Assembly: GCF_001618865.1 (NCBI RefSeq)
Contig: NZ_CP015136.1
Location: 1,399,001-1,463,000, forward strand
From: Luteitalea pratensis
Lineage (GTDB): Bacteria > Acidobacteriota > Vicinamibacteria > Vicinamibacterales > Vicinamibacteraceae
Direction: 5' to 3'
Length of the DNA stretch: 64,000 bases
Under the pieces are notes generated by a model. It saw nothing but the letters and a program-made list of their open reading frames with translations, was not told the origin of the DNA and did not search any database. A program made the translations under genes and the position numbers. Shown here one piece after another: positions 38,517-47,397 of the stretch; the stretch's first letter is position 1; every line of letters starts with the position of its first letter.

Positions 38517-39821
38517 TCAGAAGAGCTCGCCGAACAGGCTCCAGAAGCGCTCCTGCCCGCGGCGCCAGAGCGGACGATTGCGCCATCGCTCGAGATCGAG
38601 CGCGGTGCTGCGGCCGAGGTCGGCGTCGAAGGCGCGCTTCAGCGTGGACGCCAACACTGGATCGTGGACACCGACCACCAGTTCGTCGTTGAGCTCGAGA
38701 GACCGGTTGTCGAGGTTGGCCGTGCCCACCACCGACCAGGTGCCGTCGACCGTCATCGCCTTCACGTGCATCATCGTCGGCGCGAACTCGGCGATGGCGA
38801 CGCCCCTGGCGAGGAGCGCGTCGTACCCGGCGCGACTGGCCGCCTTCACCGGCCCGGCATCGGTGTGATCGCCGTCGGTCAGCAGGCGCACGCGCACGCC
38901 CCGCGACCGCGCCTGATCGAGCGACCAGCGCAAGGAGCTGTCGAGGACGACGTACGGCGACTGGATATCGATCGATTGGCGTGCTGCTGCGATCGAGAGC
39001 AGGTACAACAGCTTCACGTTGCTCGCGCCACCCGAGAAATTGCTCCAGGCGACGATGCTGCGTGCGCCCGGTGTTGCCTGACGTTGCTCGGCAGGCTCGG
39101 GATCGAGACGTGGCGCCTCGGCGCCCCCCGACTCGATCCAGTTTTCGTAGAAGGACGCCTCGAGCGCGCGAACGGCGGGGCCGCGCACGCTGACCTGCGT
39201 GTCGCGCCAGTGGTCGGGATCCTGGGCGGTGCCGCGCCAGTGATCGGCGAGTCCGACACCGCCGGTGAAGGCCACGGTGCCGTCGACGACGAGTACCTTG
39301 CGGTGGGTGCGGTAGTTGACGCGATCGAGCGACCATGCGCGCACGTTGTTGAACCAGACCAGGCGCACGCCCGCGGCGTCGAGCTGGGAAATCGAGGCGG
39401 CGGGCAGGTCGTTGGCGCCGTAGCCATCGAGCACGATGCGGACGTCAACGCCGCGGCGGGCAGCGGCCACGAAGGCCTGCGTGAAGCGGGCGCTGATCTC
39501 GCCGTCGGAGTAGATGAAGCTCTCGAAGCTGATGCGGCGCTGCGCCCCCTCGACCGCCTTCAGCATCGCCGCGAAGATGTCATCGCCGTTCTGCAGCACG
39601 TCGAACGTATCGCCGCTGGTCACCGGCGCGCCGATCAGCGAGGCGACGTAGTCGGGGAAATCCGGGTCCGAGGCGGCCACCGGGCTCCGTACCTGCAACG
39701 TGCGCGGATCCTGCAACAACCACAGGAGACCGGCCACGCACGCGAGTGCGAGCCACGGCCAGCGACGTCGCCGTTGGCGCGCGGGCGCGGTCTTCGTGGT
39801 GCCGGGATGCGGAGACGTCAC
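38517..39821 (-). CDS. Cardiolipin-synthase-like phospholipase D enzyme
   Basis: A 434-residue protein with one N-terminal membrane helix (WPWLALACVAGLLWLL). Two intact HKD motifs follow: THRKVLVVDGTVAFTGG and MHVKAMTVDGTWSVVGTANLD. This is the pattern of bacterial cardiolipin synthases such as ClsB, which join phosphatidyl groups. The start is a GTG at 39821. A second cardiolipin-synthase-like gene is divergent across a repeat-rich gap of 336 bp. Confidence 0.88.
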   Translation of the reverse strand: MTSPHPGTTKTAPARQRRRRWPWLALACVAGLLWLLQDPRTLQVRSPVAASDPDFPDYVASLIGAPVTSGDTFDVLQNGDDIFAAMLKAVEGAQRRISFESFIYSDGEISARFTQAFVAAARRGVDVRIVLDGYGANDLPAASISQLDAAGVRLVWFNNVRAWSLDRVNYRTHRKVLVVDGTVAFTGGVGLADHWRGTAQDPDHWRDTQVSVRGPAVRALEASFYENWIESGGAEAPRLDPEPAEQRQATPGARSIVAWSNFSGGASNVKLLYLLSIAAARQSIDIQSPYVVLDSSLRWSLDQARSRGVRVRLLTDGDHTDAGPVKAASRAGYDALLARGVAIAEFAPTMMHVKAMTVDGTWSVVGTANLDNRSLELNDELVVGVHDPVLASTLKRAFDADLGRSTALDLERWRNRPLWRRGQERFWSLFGELF

Positions 39822-40157
39822 GCCTCAACTGATGCATCCCTCGTGCCGAGCGCCAACGCCGGACGTAGGCGCCGACCTTCAGGTCGGCGCTGACGCGCGA
39901 TGGCGGCCTGATCGTCCGGGAGCATCACTGACCGTCGACCTGACTTGTCCGCCGTAGCCTTGGCGAAGGTGGAAGGTCGACGGCTACAACAAACACGGTC
40001 CCAAGGTCGACGGCTACGAGTTGCCCGGTGCCCGGAACCCGGTGCCCGGAACCCGGTGCCCGGCTGAACATCAACCCTTACGCGTCACCCGGCACGCACC
40101 AATCAGGCGGGCCGGTGCTTGCGTGGCGGGCACAGTTGCGACACGCTGCAGGCAGCC
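39822..40157. repeat. Repeat-rich gap between two divergent PLD-family genes
   Basis: A palindrome (GCGCCGACCT/AGGTCGGCGC, 39869-39890) is followed by a long-loop form at 39932-39980. There the arms CCGTCGACCT and AGGTCGACGG are separated by a stretch containing GTCCGCCGTAGCCTTGGCGA. Then come units TGCCCGG and AACCCGG alternating (40022-40063). Promoters of the two divergent genes must lie here, but I cannot pick them out. Confidence 0.85.
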
Positions 40158-41597
40158 ATGCCGACCGAGCTCTCGTGGGCGTTGTACGTGCTGTACCTGG
40201 TCTCGGCGACGGTCTTCCTGGTGCTGGACAACCGGTCACCGCAATCGACGTTCGCGTGGTTGTTCCTCATGGTCCTCGCGCCTGGCGTCGGGCCGGTCGT
40301 GTACTTCCTCTTTGGCCGGGGATCGAATGCATTCAGCCACCGCAAGGCCTTGCGGCGACAACTGGGGCGCACCGGCCTGTCAAAGGAACTCGAGCAGGTG
40401 CGCGAGGCCCAGGAGGAGGCGAGACACGAGCTCTCCGACAGCGACATCGAGATCTACCGACGCCTGCCGCAACTGCTCTGGAGGTCGACCGAGGCGCCCC
40501 TGACCATGGGCAACCAGCTCGATATCCTGCAGAACGCGAGCGAGAAGTACCCGAGACTCCTCGACGATCTGCGCCAGGCGCAGACGCTGATCCACCTCGA
40601 GTACTACGAGTGGGCCGACGATGCCCTGACGCGCGAGGTGCTCGGGATCCTGCGCGAGCGCATTGCTGCCGGCGTCACCGTGCGCGCCCTCTACGATCCG
40701 GTCGGCAGCTTCTCGATGCTGACGCGCGGGTATGTCCGGGCCCTGCGCGAGGCCGGGGTCCAGGTGCATCCGTACTCGCCGATCTGGCACCTGCACACGA
40801 TCAGCTATCGCAACCACCGCAAGCTGGTGATCATCGACAGCACGATTGGCTACACCGGAGGTCTCAACCTCACCGACAAGCACCTCACCGGGCCCGAGGG
40901 CTTTTCGGGGTGGCGCGACACGCACGCGCGCGTCACCGGCGATGCGGTGGCGATGCTGCAATGGACCTTCGCGCTGCAGTGGTTCAACACGACGGGGGAG
41001 TTGCTCGCCGACAGCGCGCTGTACCCGCGCGGCCGCCGGCCGGGGACGGTGGCCATCCAGGTCGTCAACTCGGGCCCCGACTCGCGCTACTCGGTCATCC
41101 GCCAGCAGTACCTGGCGATGATCTCGATGGCGCGCGATCACGTGTACGTGCAGTCACCCTTCTGCGTGCTCGACGAGAGTGTGCTGCAGGTGCTGTGCGC
41201 GACCGCGATGTCGGGGGTGCGGGTGTGGGTGATGATCGCGCCGCGCGGAGGCGAGGGGCCGCTCGCCTACCGCGCCGGCATGACCTACGCGCGGGACCTC
41301 GCACAGGCCGGAGTGCGCGTGCTGCTGTACCAGGGCGCGTACTTCCACTGCAAGACCATCGCGGTGGATTCGGTGGTGTGCTCGATCGGATCGGCCAACA
41401 TGGACATCCGCAGCTTCACCATCAACTACGAGACCAACCTCGTGATCTATGACCGCGAGACGACCAGGCGCCTCGAGTCGGCATTCCTTGCCGACATCCG
41501 ACAGAGCCAGCCGTTCATGGCCGACGCCTACAATCGCCTGCCCGCCTACAAGCGCCTCGGCGACTCGGTGATGCGTCTGTTCTCGCCTCTCCTCTAG
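40158..41597 (+). CDS. cls: Cardiolipin synthase
   Basis: The 479-residue enzyme has two N-terminal membrane helices (LYVLYLVSATVFLVLDN and LFLMVLAPGVGPVVYFLFG), as in ClsA. Two intact HKD motifs follow (YRNHRKLVIIDSTIGYTGG and FHCKTIAVDSVVCSIGSANMD). It forms cardiolipin from phosphatidylglycerol. The ATG at 40158 gives the usual length for the family; a TTG at 40119 is the upstream limit. Between the domains the sequence shows no insertion or loss. Confidence 0.93.
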   Translation: MPTELSWALYVLYLVSATVFLVLDNRSPQSTFAWLFLMVLAPGVGPVVYFLFGRGSNAFSHRKALRRQLGRTGLSKELEQVREAQEEARHELSDSDIEIYRRLPQLLWRSTEAPLTMGNQLDILQNASEKYPRLLDDLRQAQTLIHLEYYEWADDALTREVLGILRERIAAGVTVRALYDPVGSFSMLTRGYVRALREAGVQVHPYSPIWHLHTISYRNHRKLVIIDSTIGYTGGLNLTDKHLTGPEGFSGWRDTHARVTGDAVAMLQWTFALQWFNTTGELLADSALYPRGRRPGTVAIQVVNSGPDSRYSVIRQQYLAMISMARDHVYVQSPFCVLDESVLQVLCATAMSGVRVWVMIAPRGGEGPLAYRAGMTYARDLAQAGVRVLLYQGAYFHCKTIAVDSVVCSIGSANMDIRSFTINYETNLVIYDRETTRRLESAFLADIRQSQPFMADAYNRLPAYKRLGDSVMRLFSPLL

Positions 41598-41610
41598 ACA
41601 TTCCAGCCGA

Positions 41611-42741
41611 TCAGGCGACCGCGGTGTCAAGGATCTCGTCGAGCGAGGCCCTGACGGTGCCGTCGCGGAACGGGTAGTCGACATAGCCGCGGGTATCGCC
41701 ACCGTAGAAGGTGCCGCGATCGGGCGCGTTGGCCGCGATGCCCTGGCGGGTCCGCTCCACAAAGTCCGGGGTGGCCAGGAAAGGCACGCCGAACGCGATC
41801 AGGTCCGCATCGCCGCGCGCGAGCACGGCTTCGGCGGCATCGGGCGTGTATCCGGCATTGGCAATCAGGACGCCCGTGAAGACCTCACGCGCGCTGGCCG
41901 TCAGCGGACGCACCGCCACCAGGTCGTCGCCGCTCGGCATCTCGAGCACGTGCAGGTACATCACCTGGCGGGCGTCCAGTTGCTCGGCGACGTAGCGGGT
42001 GAGCGCAGCCGGGTCGCTGTCCGACATGCTGTTGAACGGACTGTTCGGCGACAGCCGCACGCCGACGCGACCGGCGCCGATCGCCGCCGACGTCGCGTCG
42101 ACGATCTCGAGAAGGAACCGCGCACGATTGGCAATCGAGCCACCGTAGGCGTCTGTGCGCTGGTTGGCGCCGTCGCGCAGGAACTGGTCCACCAGGTAGC
42201 CGTTGGCGCCGTGGATTTCGATGCCGTCGAAGCCGGCCGCGATGGCATTGCGCGCCGCCTGCGCGAAGTCCTCGACGATGCCGCGGATCTCGTGAATCTC
42301 GAGCGCGCGCGGGGTGGGGAACGGCTTCGGTCCGTCGTAGGTGATGACCTCGCCGGCCGCGGCGATCGCCGACGCGCTCACGGGTGTCGAGCCGTCAGGC
42401 CGCATCACCGCGTGCGAGACGCGTCCGGTGTGCCAGATCTGCAGCACGATGCGTCCGCCCGCGGCGTGCACGGCGTCGGTCACCGTACGCCAACCCGCGA
42501 TCTGCTCAGCCGAGTAGATGCCCGGCGTGAAGACGTACCCGGCCGCGGAGTCGGAGACCTGCGTGGCCTCGGTGATGATCACGCCGGCCGACGCGCGCTG
42601 CGCGTAATAGACGGCGGCCTGCGGTCCCGGCGCCAGCGACGGCAGCGCGCGGTTACGCGTCATCGGCGCCATCACGAAGCGATGGGGCAAGGCAAGGTGG
42701 CCGACGGTGGCGGGCGTGAACAGATGGCGGTAAGTGCTCAT
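41611..42741 (-). CDS. Old-yellow-enzyme family alkene reductase
   Basis: A 376-residue FMN flavoprotein reducing activated double bonds with NAD(P)H, related to NemA. Typical motifs are visible: RFVMAPMTRNRA at the N-terminus, VLQIWHTGRVSH, the substrate-binding pair in EIHGANGYLVDQFLRDGANQR and the FMN phosphate site in LIANAGYTPDAAE. A good GAGGAAA ribosome binding site precedes the ATG. A MarR-type regulator is encoded just upstream on the same strand, so electrophile-responsive control, as for NemR/NemA, is likely. Confidence 0.92.
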   Translation of the reverse strand: MSTYRHLFTPATVGHLALPHRFVMAPMTRNRALPSLAPGPQAAVYYAQRASAGVIITEATQVSDSAAGYVFTPGIYSAEQIAGWRTVTDAVHAAGGRIVLQIWHTGRVSHAVMRPDGSTPVSASAIAAAGEVITYDGPKPFPTPRALEIHEIRGIVEDFAQAARNAIAAGFDGIEIHGANGYLVDQFLRDGANQRTDAYGGSIANRARFLLEIVDATSAAIGAGRVGVRLSPNSPFNSMSDSDPAALTRYVAEQLDARQVMYLHVLEMPSGDDLVAVRPLTASAREVFTGVLIANAGYTPDAAEAVLARGDADLIAFGVPFLATPDFVERTRQGIAANAPDRGTFYGGDTRGYVDYPFRDGTVRASLDEILDTAVA

Positions 42742-42785
42742 GGTTTCCTCGCTATTGGTGTCTGTCGTGTTCTTGGCACGACCAT

Positions 42786-42816
42786 CTATCTAGTGACTGT
42801 CTATCGATGAACTATC
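42786..42816 (-). promoter_or_regulatory. Candidate regulator site upstream of the OYE gene (three CTATC repeats)
   Basis: Three CTATC pentamers (42786, 42801, 42812) lie in the 89-bp gap between the regulator gene and the reductase gene. This stretch is more AT-rich than its surroundings. It could be the MarR-type operator and promoter, but no clean palindrome is seen. Confidence 0.3.
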
Positions 42817-42830
42817 GGGCAAAAAAAGAT

Positions 42831-43298
42831 TTAGGTCGCGACGTGCGCCTCGCACGCCACGAAACGGCGAACCAGGTCGGTCATGACGCCACGCTCGTCG
42901 GCCGACAACCCCATCAAGAAGCGCTCTTCCTCGGCGCGCAAGACTTCCACCGCGCGCTCGAAGGCCACCTTGCCAGCCGGGGTGGGCTCGGCCAGGACGG
43001 CCCGGCGATCCTCGGGATCATCCACCCTGCGCACGAGCCCGTCGGCCTCGAGTCGATCGGTCAATTGCGTCATGTTGGACCGCACGCACTTCTGGCGCTG
43101 GGCGATCGCGCTCAGCGGCAGCGGCCGCTCTTCGTGGACGAGGCAGCGCAGCACGCCGAACTTCGCCAGCGACAACTGGAGCGGCGTCAGCGCCTGCTCC
43201 AATCGCATCTCGAGCGTCCGGGCCGCTTCGATGAGCGCCGCGGACACCGGGCACGGATGCGACCCGCAGGAAACATCGTTCACAGGTGAATTGTCCAT
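42831..43298 (-). CDS. MarR-family transcriptional regulator
   Basis: A 155-residue winged-helix regulator. The recognition region is LPLSAIAQRQKCVRSNMTQL, followed by the wing LVRRVDDPEDRRAVLAEPTPAG. Cys residues near the N-terminus (VSCGSHPCPV) and in the recognition region (QKCVRS) could sense electrophiles or oxidants. It precedes the alkene reductase gene on the same strand and probably controls it. The topoisomerase gene is divergent, with 88 bp between the starts. Confidence 0.92.
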   Translation of the reverse strand: MDNSPVNDVSCGSHPCPVSAALIEAARTLEMRLEQALTPLQLSLAKFGVLRCLVHEERPLPLSAIAQRQKCVRSNMTQLTDRLEADGLVRRVDDPEDRRAVLAEPTPAGKVAFERAVEVLRAEEERFLMGLSADERGVMTDLVRRFVACEAHVAT

Positions 43299-43386
43299 CT
43301 CGATTCAATCCCTGTCAAGCCCGATCGCGCACAACCGCGAAGGCTCCCGCTGCGGACGAGCGCATTTCTTGCAATGCCTGCGCTCG

Positions 43387-44571
43387 ATGGCTGCCACCGC
43401 GTCCCTGCCGGAACTCCCAGACCGCCTGGTCGCGCAAGTCGCCGCGGAACAACCCACCCGGCAGGATGCGGCCGAGCTCGCCAACCTGCGCTACGTCTCG
43501 GACGACGAGCCGGGGTTCAGTCGAGAGATCCGTGGCAAGAGGACAATCTATCGCGATCCGGAGGGAGGGGTGGTTCGCGACGCCGCGACGCTCACGCGCA
43601 TCCGGGCCCTGGTCATCCCCCCGGCCTGGACACGCGTCTGGATCTGCCAGCGCGCCGACGGGCACGTGCAGGCTACCGGCCGGGACCACCGAGGACGCAA
43701 GCAGTATCGCTATCACCCACGCTGGGCCCAGGTCCGTGACGCGGCCAAGTACGGCCGACTGCTCGCCTTCGGGCACGCGTTGCCGGTCCTGAGACGACGG
43801 GTGATGCGTGATCTGCAGCAGCCGCCGCTGTCGCGGGCACGTGTCCTGGCCACGGTCATCCGGTTGCTGGAGACCACCCTGATCAGGGTCGGCAACGAGG
43901 AATACGCTCGCACCAACCAGTCGTTCGGGCTCACGACACTGCGCGATCGCCACGTCACGGTCACCGCCGACCGGCTCCGCTTCCGGTTCCGCGCCAAGAG
44001 CGGAGTCTGGCAGGAGATCACCCTGCAGGACGGCCGTCTCGCCCGCACCGTCAAGCGGTGCCAGGACCTGCCCGGCCAGGTGCTGTTCCAGTACCTCGAC
44101 GGCGCCGGCGCTCGCCAGCGGGTGACGTCGGAGGACGTCAACGCCTACCTGCGCGACGTCACTGGCGCAGAATTCACCGCGAAGGACTTCCGCACCTGGG
44201 CCGGGACAGTGCTGGCCGCTGCAGCCCTCCAGGAACTGGATGTCGTCGACACGGCCGCGGGGCGCAAGAAGAACGTCGCGCGCGCCATCGAGACCGTTGC
44301 GAAGCAACTCGGCAACACCAGGGCGGTGTGCCGTCGCTGCTATGTGCATCCCGCCGTGCTCGAGCAGTACCTCGACGGCGCGACGCTCGATGTCCTGCGT
44401 GACAAGGCCGCATCGATGCTCATGCACCGGGGCCGACACCTGTCGCGAGAGGAGACGGCGGTGCTCGCTCTACTGCACCGCCGCATGGCCGCAGGTACAC
44501 GTGGCCGACAGCCACGGACGCGCGCACGAACGCCACGACAACGCGTGCCGCTCCGCACGCGAACGGCCTGA
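43387..44571 (+). CDS. DNA topoisomerase IB (poxvirus/bacterial type)
   Basis: The 394-residue enzyme relaxes supercoils through a 3'-phosphotyrosine link. The nucleophile is Y319 in RRCYVHPAVL. Other catalytic residues fit LIRVGNEEYARTN, RFRAKSGVWQEI and KDFRTWAGT. An N-terminal beta domain is present (GFSREIRGKRTIYRD). The C-terminal 30 residues are a very basic Arg/Thr-rich tail (RGRQPRTRARTPRQR) beyond the normal domain, which may increase DNA binding. The ATG at 43387 is preferred; the open frame upstream is a shadow of the MarR gene. Confidence 0.93.
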   Translation: MAATASLPELPDRLVAQVAAEQPTRQDAAELANLRYVSDDEPGFSREIRGKRTIYRDPEGGVVRDAATLTRIRALVIPPAWTRVWICQRADGHVQATGRDHRGRKQYRYHPRWAQVRDAAKYGRLLAFGHALPVLRRRVMRDLQQPPLSRARVLATVIRLLETTLIRVGNEEYARTNQSFGLTTLRDRHVTVTADRLRFRFRAKSGVWQEITLQDGRLARTVKRCQDLPGQVLFQYLDGAGARQRVTSEDVNAYLRDVTGAEFTAKDFRTWAGTVLAAAALQELDVVDTAAGRKKNVARAIETVAKQLGNTRAVCRRCYVHPAVLEQYLDGATLDVLRDKAASMLMHRGRHLSREETAVLALLHRRMAAGTRGRQPRTRARTPRQRVPLRTRTA

Positions 44572-44659
44572 CGCTCGCATGGGTACCTGCCTTGCACCGA
44601 TTCCCGTTGCGCTTGTGCCCGCCCGCATCGCGGGCACCGTACTCAGGCCGGAGGGACGT

Positions 44660-45448
44660 TCAGTGTTCGTCCTCGATGGCGGCGGTCCAGATCTGCAGCG
44701 CGTCCGGTTCCATGTGCCTGCGTACGATCCGGGCGTCGGCGTAGCCGAGTTGTGCGACATCGGAGAGGTATTGCTCACGGGAGAACAGCGTCCCGAAGCA
44801 GGTTGGCGCCTCGGCCGCCGGTGGCGCCGGTGCCGCCAGCACCTGCTCGAAGACCCAGGCGGGGATCAGCCGATCCGCATCCGAGTACGCGAAGCGGAAG
44901 AGCAGCAGATGCGCGGCGAGGACCAGCTGGTAATCGCCGTAGCGCGCGATCAAACGCGGCCAGTCGATGACGTGGCCGCGGGCCCGCAGCAGGTGGGTCA
45001 CGTCGGCGCCGTCGAAGCGCTCGCGTTCCATGACGAAGGACTTGGACCAGATCAGCTCTTCGATGGGCGACAGCTTCACCGGGATGCCGTACAGCACGAC
45101 GTCGGCAGCATGCCGGAACCAGTCGGCATCCACGCGCGCGACGCCGTTGCCGCTCGAGAAGATGAGGTCCATGGCCAATTCCGCGCTCTTGGCCTTGGCC
45201 AGCCAGTGCGGGAACGGCACGCTGGTGGCGAACCCGGAATCGCCGAGTGCCTCGAGCGTGCGTGCGAGGTCGGACGCGGTCACAAACAGATCCAGGTCTT
45301 TCGTGGTGCGGACGACGCCCGTGTACTGCGTGAAGGCGAAGGTGCCGCCGACCAGGAACTGGATGCCGCGCTCGTGCAGCACTCGCAGTGCCGTCGCGCA
45401 CGCTGCTTCGTGCGTATTGCCCGCCGTGAGCGACCCTGATTCGATCAT
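44660..45448 (-). CDS. Nucleotidyltransferase-like protein
   Basis: A 262-residue protein with the N-terminal fold of minimal nucleotidyltransferases: FLVGGTFAFTQYTGVVRTTKDLD contains a GG motif and the two metal-binding Asp (DLDLFV). A further Asp (MDLIFS) fits the third metal ligand. It could be a toxin-like or substrate-modifying nucleotidyltransferase, but no antitoxin partner (HEPN or MNT pair) is seen beside it. The next gene is divergent with 24 bp between the starts. Confidence 0.7.
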   Translation of the reverse strand: MIESGSLTAGNTHEAACATALRVLHERGIQFLVGGTFAFTQYTGVVRTTKDLDLFVTASDLARTLEALGDSGFATSVPFPHWLAKAKSAELAMDLIFSSGNGVARVDADWFRHAADVVLYGIPVKLSPIEELIWSKSFVMERERFDGADVTHLLRARGHVIDWPRLIARYGDYQLVLAAHLLLFRFAYSDADRLIPAWVFEQVLAAPAPPAAEAPTCFGTLFSREQYLSDVAQLGYADARIVRRHMEPDALQIWTAAIEDEH

Positions 45449-45472
45449 GACGGGCTAGAGGAGGCAAGGACA

Positions 45473-46258
45473 GTGCCAGAGATGCCGGACACCGTGCCGC
45501 AGCCCGAGTCCCAGCACCGAGTGCGGATCGCAGCGATGGGCGACATGCACATCGGGCGTTCCGCGTCGCCGGGCGTGGCGCAGGCATTCGCGCGCGTGCG
45601 CGAAGCGGCCGACGTCCTCGTCCTGTGTGGCGACCTTACCGATCGTGGCACGGAGGACGAGGCACAGCAACTGAGCCGCGATCTCAAATCGGTCGGCCTG
45701 CCGATCGTCGCCGTGCTGGGCAATCACGACTTCGAGGCCGGACTGTCGCAGCAGGTCGCGCGAATCCTCAGCGACGGCGGCGTATACATGCTCGACGGCG
45801 AGGCGATCGAGGTGCTGGGCGTTGGCTTTGCCGGCATCAAGGGCTTCGGCGGCGGGTTCGGCCGCGGCGCCCTGGGACCCTGGGGCGAGCCAGTCATCAA
45901 GGCCTTCGTGCAGGAGGCCGTGGACGAGGCGCTCAAGCTCGAGACGGCGCTGGCGCGACTGCGGACGCCCCGCAAGGTCGCCGTGCTGCACTACTCACCC
46001 GTGCGGGGAACGGTGGAGGACGAGCCGCCCGAGATCTTTCCGTACCTCGGCTCGAGTCGTCTCGAGGAGCCGCTCAACCGCTACCCGGTTGACGTCGTCC
46101 TGCACGGTCACGCGCACGGGGGCCGCTTCGAGGCACGCACATCGGGCGGGGTGCCCGTCTACAACGTTGCCGCGCCATTGCTCCTGCGCCGTGACCCCGC
46201 CGCGCCACCGTTCCACATCGTCGAGTTGGCGTGGACCGACCCCGCGGCAACGCCCTGA
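45473..46258 (+). CDS. Calcineurin-like metallophosphoesterase
   Basis: A 261-residue cytoplasmic phosphoesterase with metal-binding motifs in order: GDMHIGR, LCGDLTDRGT, LGNHDFE, and VLHGHAHGG near the C-terminus, with VLHYSPVRG as the middle His motif. The substrate is unknown. The GTG start at 45473 has GGAGG 8 bases upstream; an ATG 9 bases further in would also work. It is divergent from the nucleotidyltransferase-like gene. Confidence 0.88.
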   Translation: MPEMPDTVPQPESQHRVRIAAMGDMHIGRSASPGVAQAFARVREAADVLVLCGDLTDRGTEDEAQQLSRDLKSVGLPIVAVLGNHDFEAGLSQQVARILSDGGVYMLDGEAIEVLGVGFAGIKGFGGGFGRGALGPWGEPVIKAFVQEAVDEALKLETALARLRTPRKVAVLHYSPVRGTVEDEPPEIFPYLGSSRLEEPLNRYPVDVVLHGHAHGGRFEARTSGGVPVYNVAAPLLLRRDPAAPPFHIVELAWTDPAATP

Positions 46259-46839
46259 GCTCGTAAGCCTCACGTGGGCAAATGGTCCATGCAGGCGCGC
46301 GACACCGGTCGGCGCGATTCCGTGGGGTGTAGCCGCGCGGCTTCCGCCTTCGCCGAGGCTGCGGCGGACAACTCGTCCCGCGGGCAGCGCGCCGGACAAG
46401 TGATCCATGGCGCCAGCGCCACCGGTAGTCACGCTGTGCGGTCCGGGTAGGCTGCAGCCCGCAGGCCGTAGGCGGTGAATATCGTTGGAGTGCGCCTACA
46501 CGTCATTGGAGACCGACCCGCTCATCGTCGGGCTGCGTCTCGAACTGGCCGTACAGGAAGCTGACGGGTGCCCGTTGCCGGTGCGCCTCGAATCGTGTCG
46601 TCTTGCAGCGCATGGGCTCCTCGGGAGACCTGCGGCCGGAACCGGGCTTGCAAGGGGACATGGCGTCCGGGTCGCTGCGACCGGTTTGACGACCGCGTAA
46701 CGTCGACTCCCAGGTCGAGGCACCAGGGAGGGACGACTTGGGTATGCCCGGGAGAGACGACCTCGTAGGCGTCGACCTTCCACCTTCGCCAAGGCTACGG
46801 GTGGACAAGTCAGGTCGACGCGGCACAACAGGAGGCCAC
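46259..46839. other. Intergenic stretch with palindromic repeat remnants, no gene
   Basis: This 580-bp gap has no credible coding region. It holds diverged copies of the long palindrome: one around 46340-46375 (TTCCGCCTTCGCCGAGGCTG) and a good one at 46769-46822, with arms GCGTCGACCTT and AGGTCGACGC around a core containing CCACCTTCGCCAAGGCTACG. The core at 46.77 kb is in the opposite orientation to that at 39.93 kb. Confidence 0.8.
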
Positions 46840-47331
46840 GTGAGTCAGCGGGACAAGATCTTCGAGATGCTGCGGGGTTTCGACACGGTGATGCTCGTGA
46901 CCGCCGCCGCCGACGGCAGGATCGAAGGCCGACCCATGCAGATCGTCGACATCGACGATCGCACCGGCAACATCTGGTTCTTCACCGGGCTCGGGTCGCG
47001 CAAGGTGCATGAGATCAGTGACAACGCGCAGGTCGCGGTTGTCTGCCAGCAGGAGCACAGCACTTACCTGTCGCTATCGGGCATCGGCATGATCGTGCAC
47101 GAGCCGTCGCGTGTCCGACAGCTGTGGCGGGAACCGCTGCGCGTCTGGTTCCCTGATGGACCCGAGGCTCCGGACCTGCGGTTGCTTGTCGTCGAACCGC
47201 GAATTGCGGAGTACTGGGACAACCGCGGCGCCAACAGGCTCGAGTACATGTTCGAGGCGGCGAAGGCCTACGTGTCCGGCACGCGGCCCGAGGTGGGCGA
47301 GAGCGACCAGCATGGTCGCGTTCCTCTGTAA
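46840..47331 (+). CDS. Pyridoxamine 5'-phosphate oxidase-like (general stress) protein
   Basis: A 163-residue flavin-binding split-barrel protein of the general stress protein 26 type. It has VMLVTAAADGRIEGRPMQIVD at the N-terminus, NIWFFTGLGSRKVHEI and the end motif VEPRIAEYWDN. Such proteins bind FMN or FAD, and their stress role is not defined in molecular terms. The GTG at 46840 has GGAGG four bases before it and is the best start. Confidence 0.85.
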   Translation: MSQRDKIFEMLRGFDTVMLVTAAADGRIEGRPMQIVDIDDRTGNIWFFTGLGSRKVHEISDNAQVAVVCQQEHSTYLSLSGIGMIVHEPSRVRQLWREPLRVWFPDGPEAPDLRLLVVEPRIAEYWDNRGANRLEYMFEAAKAYVSGTRPEVGESDQHGRVPL

Positions 47332-47334
47332 TGC

Positions 47335-47397
47335 CTGATGCCTCATGGCTGATGCCCGAGTCCCGAGCCCTGAGTTCCTGAGTTCCTGAGCTCCTGA
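47335..47397. repeat. 7-bp and 8-bp units before the PRTase-kinase gene
   Basis: Units TGATGCC, TCATGGC, TGATGCC, CGAGTCC and CGAGCCC are followed by three 8-bp units (TGAGTTCC twice, TGAGCTCC). The last unit runs into the start codon region of the next gene. Confidence 0.9.

Noticed and set aside
44660-45448. Toxin-antitoxin system of the nucleotidyltransferase/HEPN kind
   Set aside because: No HEPN or antitoxin partner gene lies beside it; the neighbours are a topoisomerase and a phosphoesterase.
46259-46839. A small gene in the 580-bp gap
   Set aside because: The only open frames are short, cross repeat remnants and lack ribosome binding sites.
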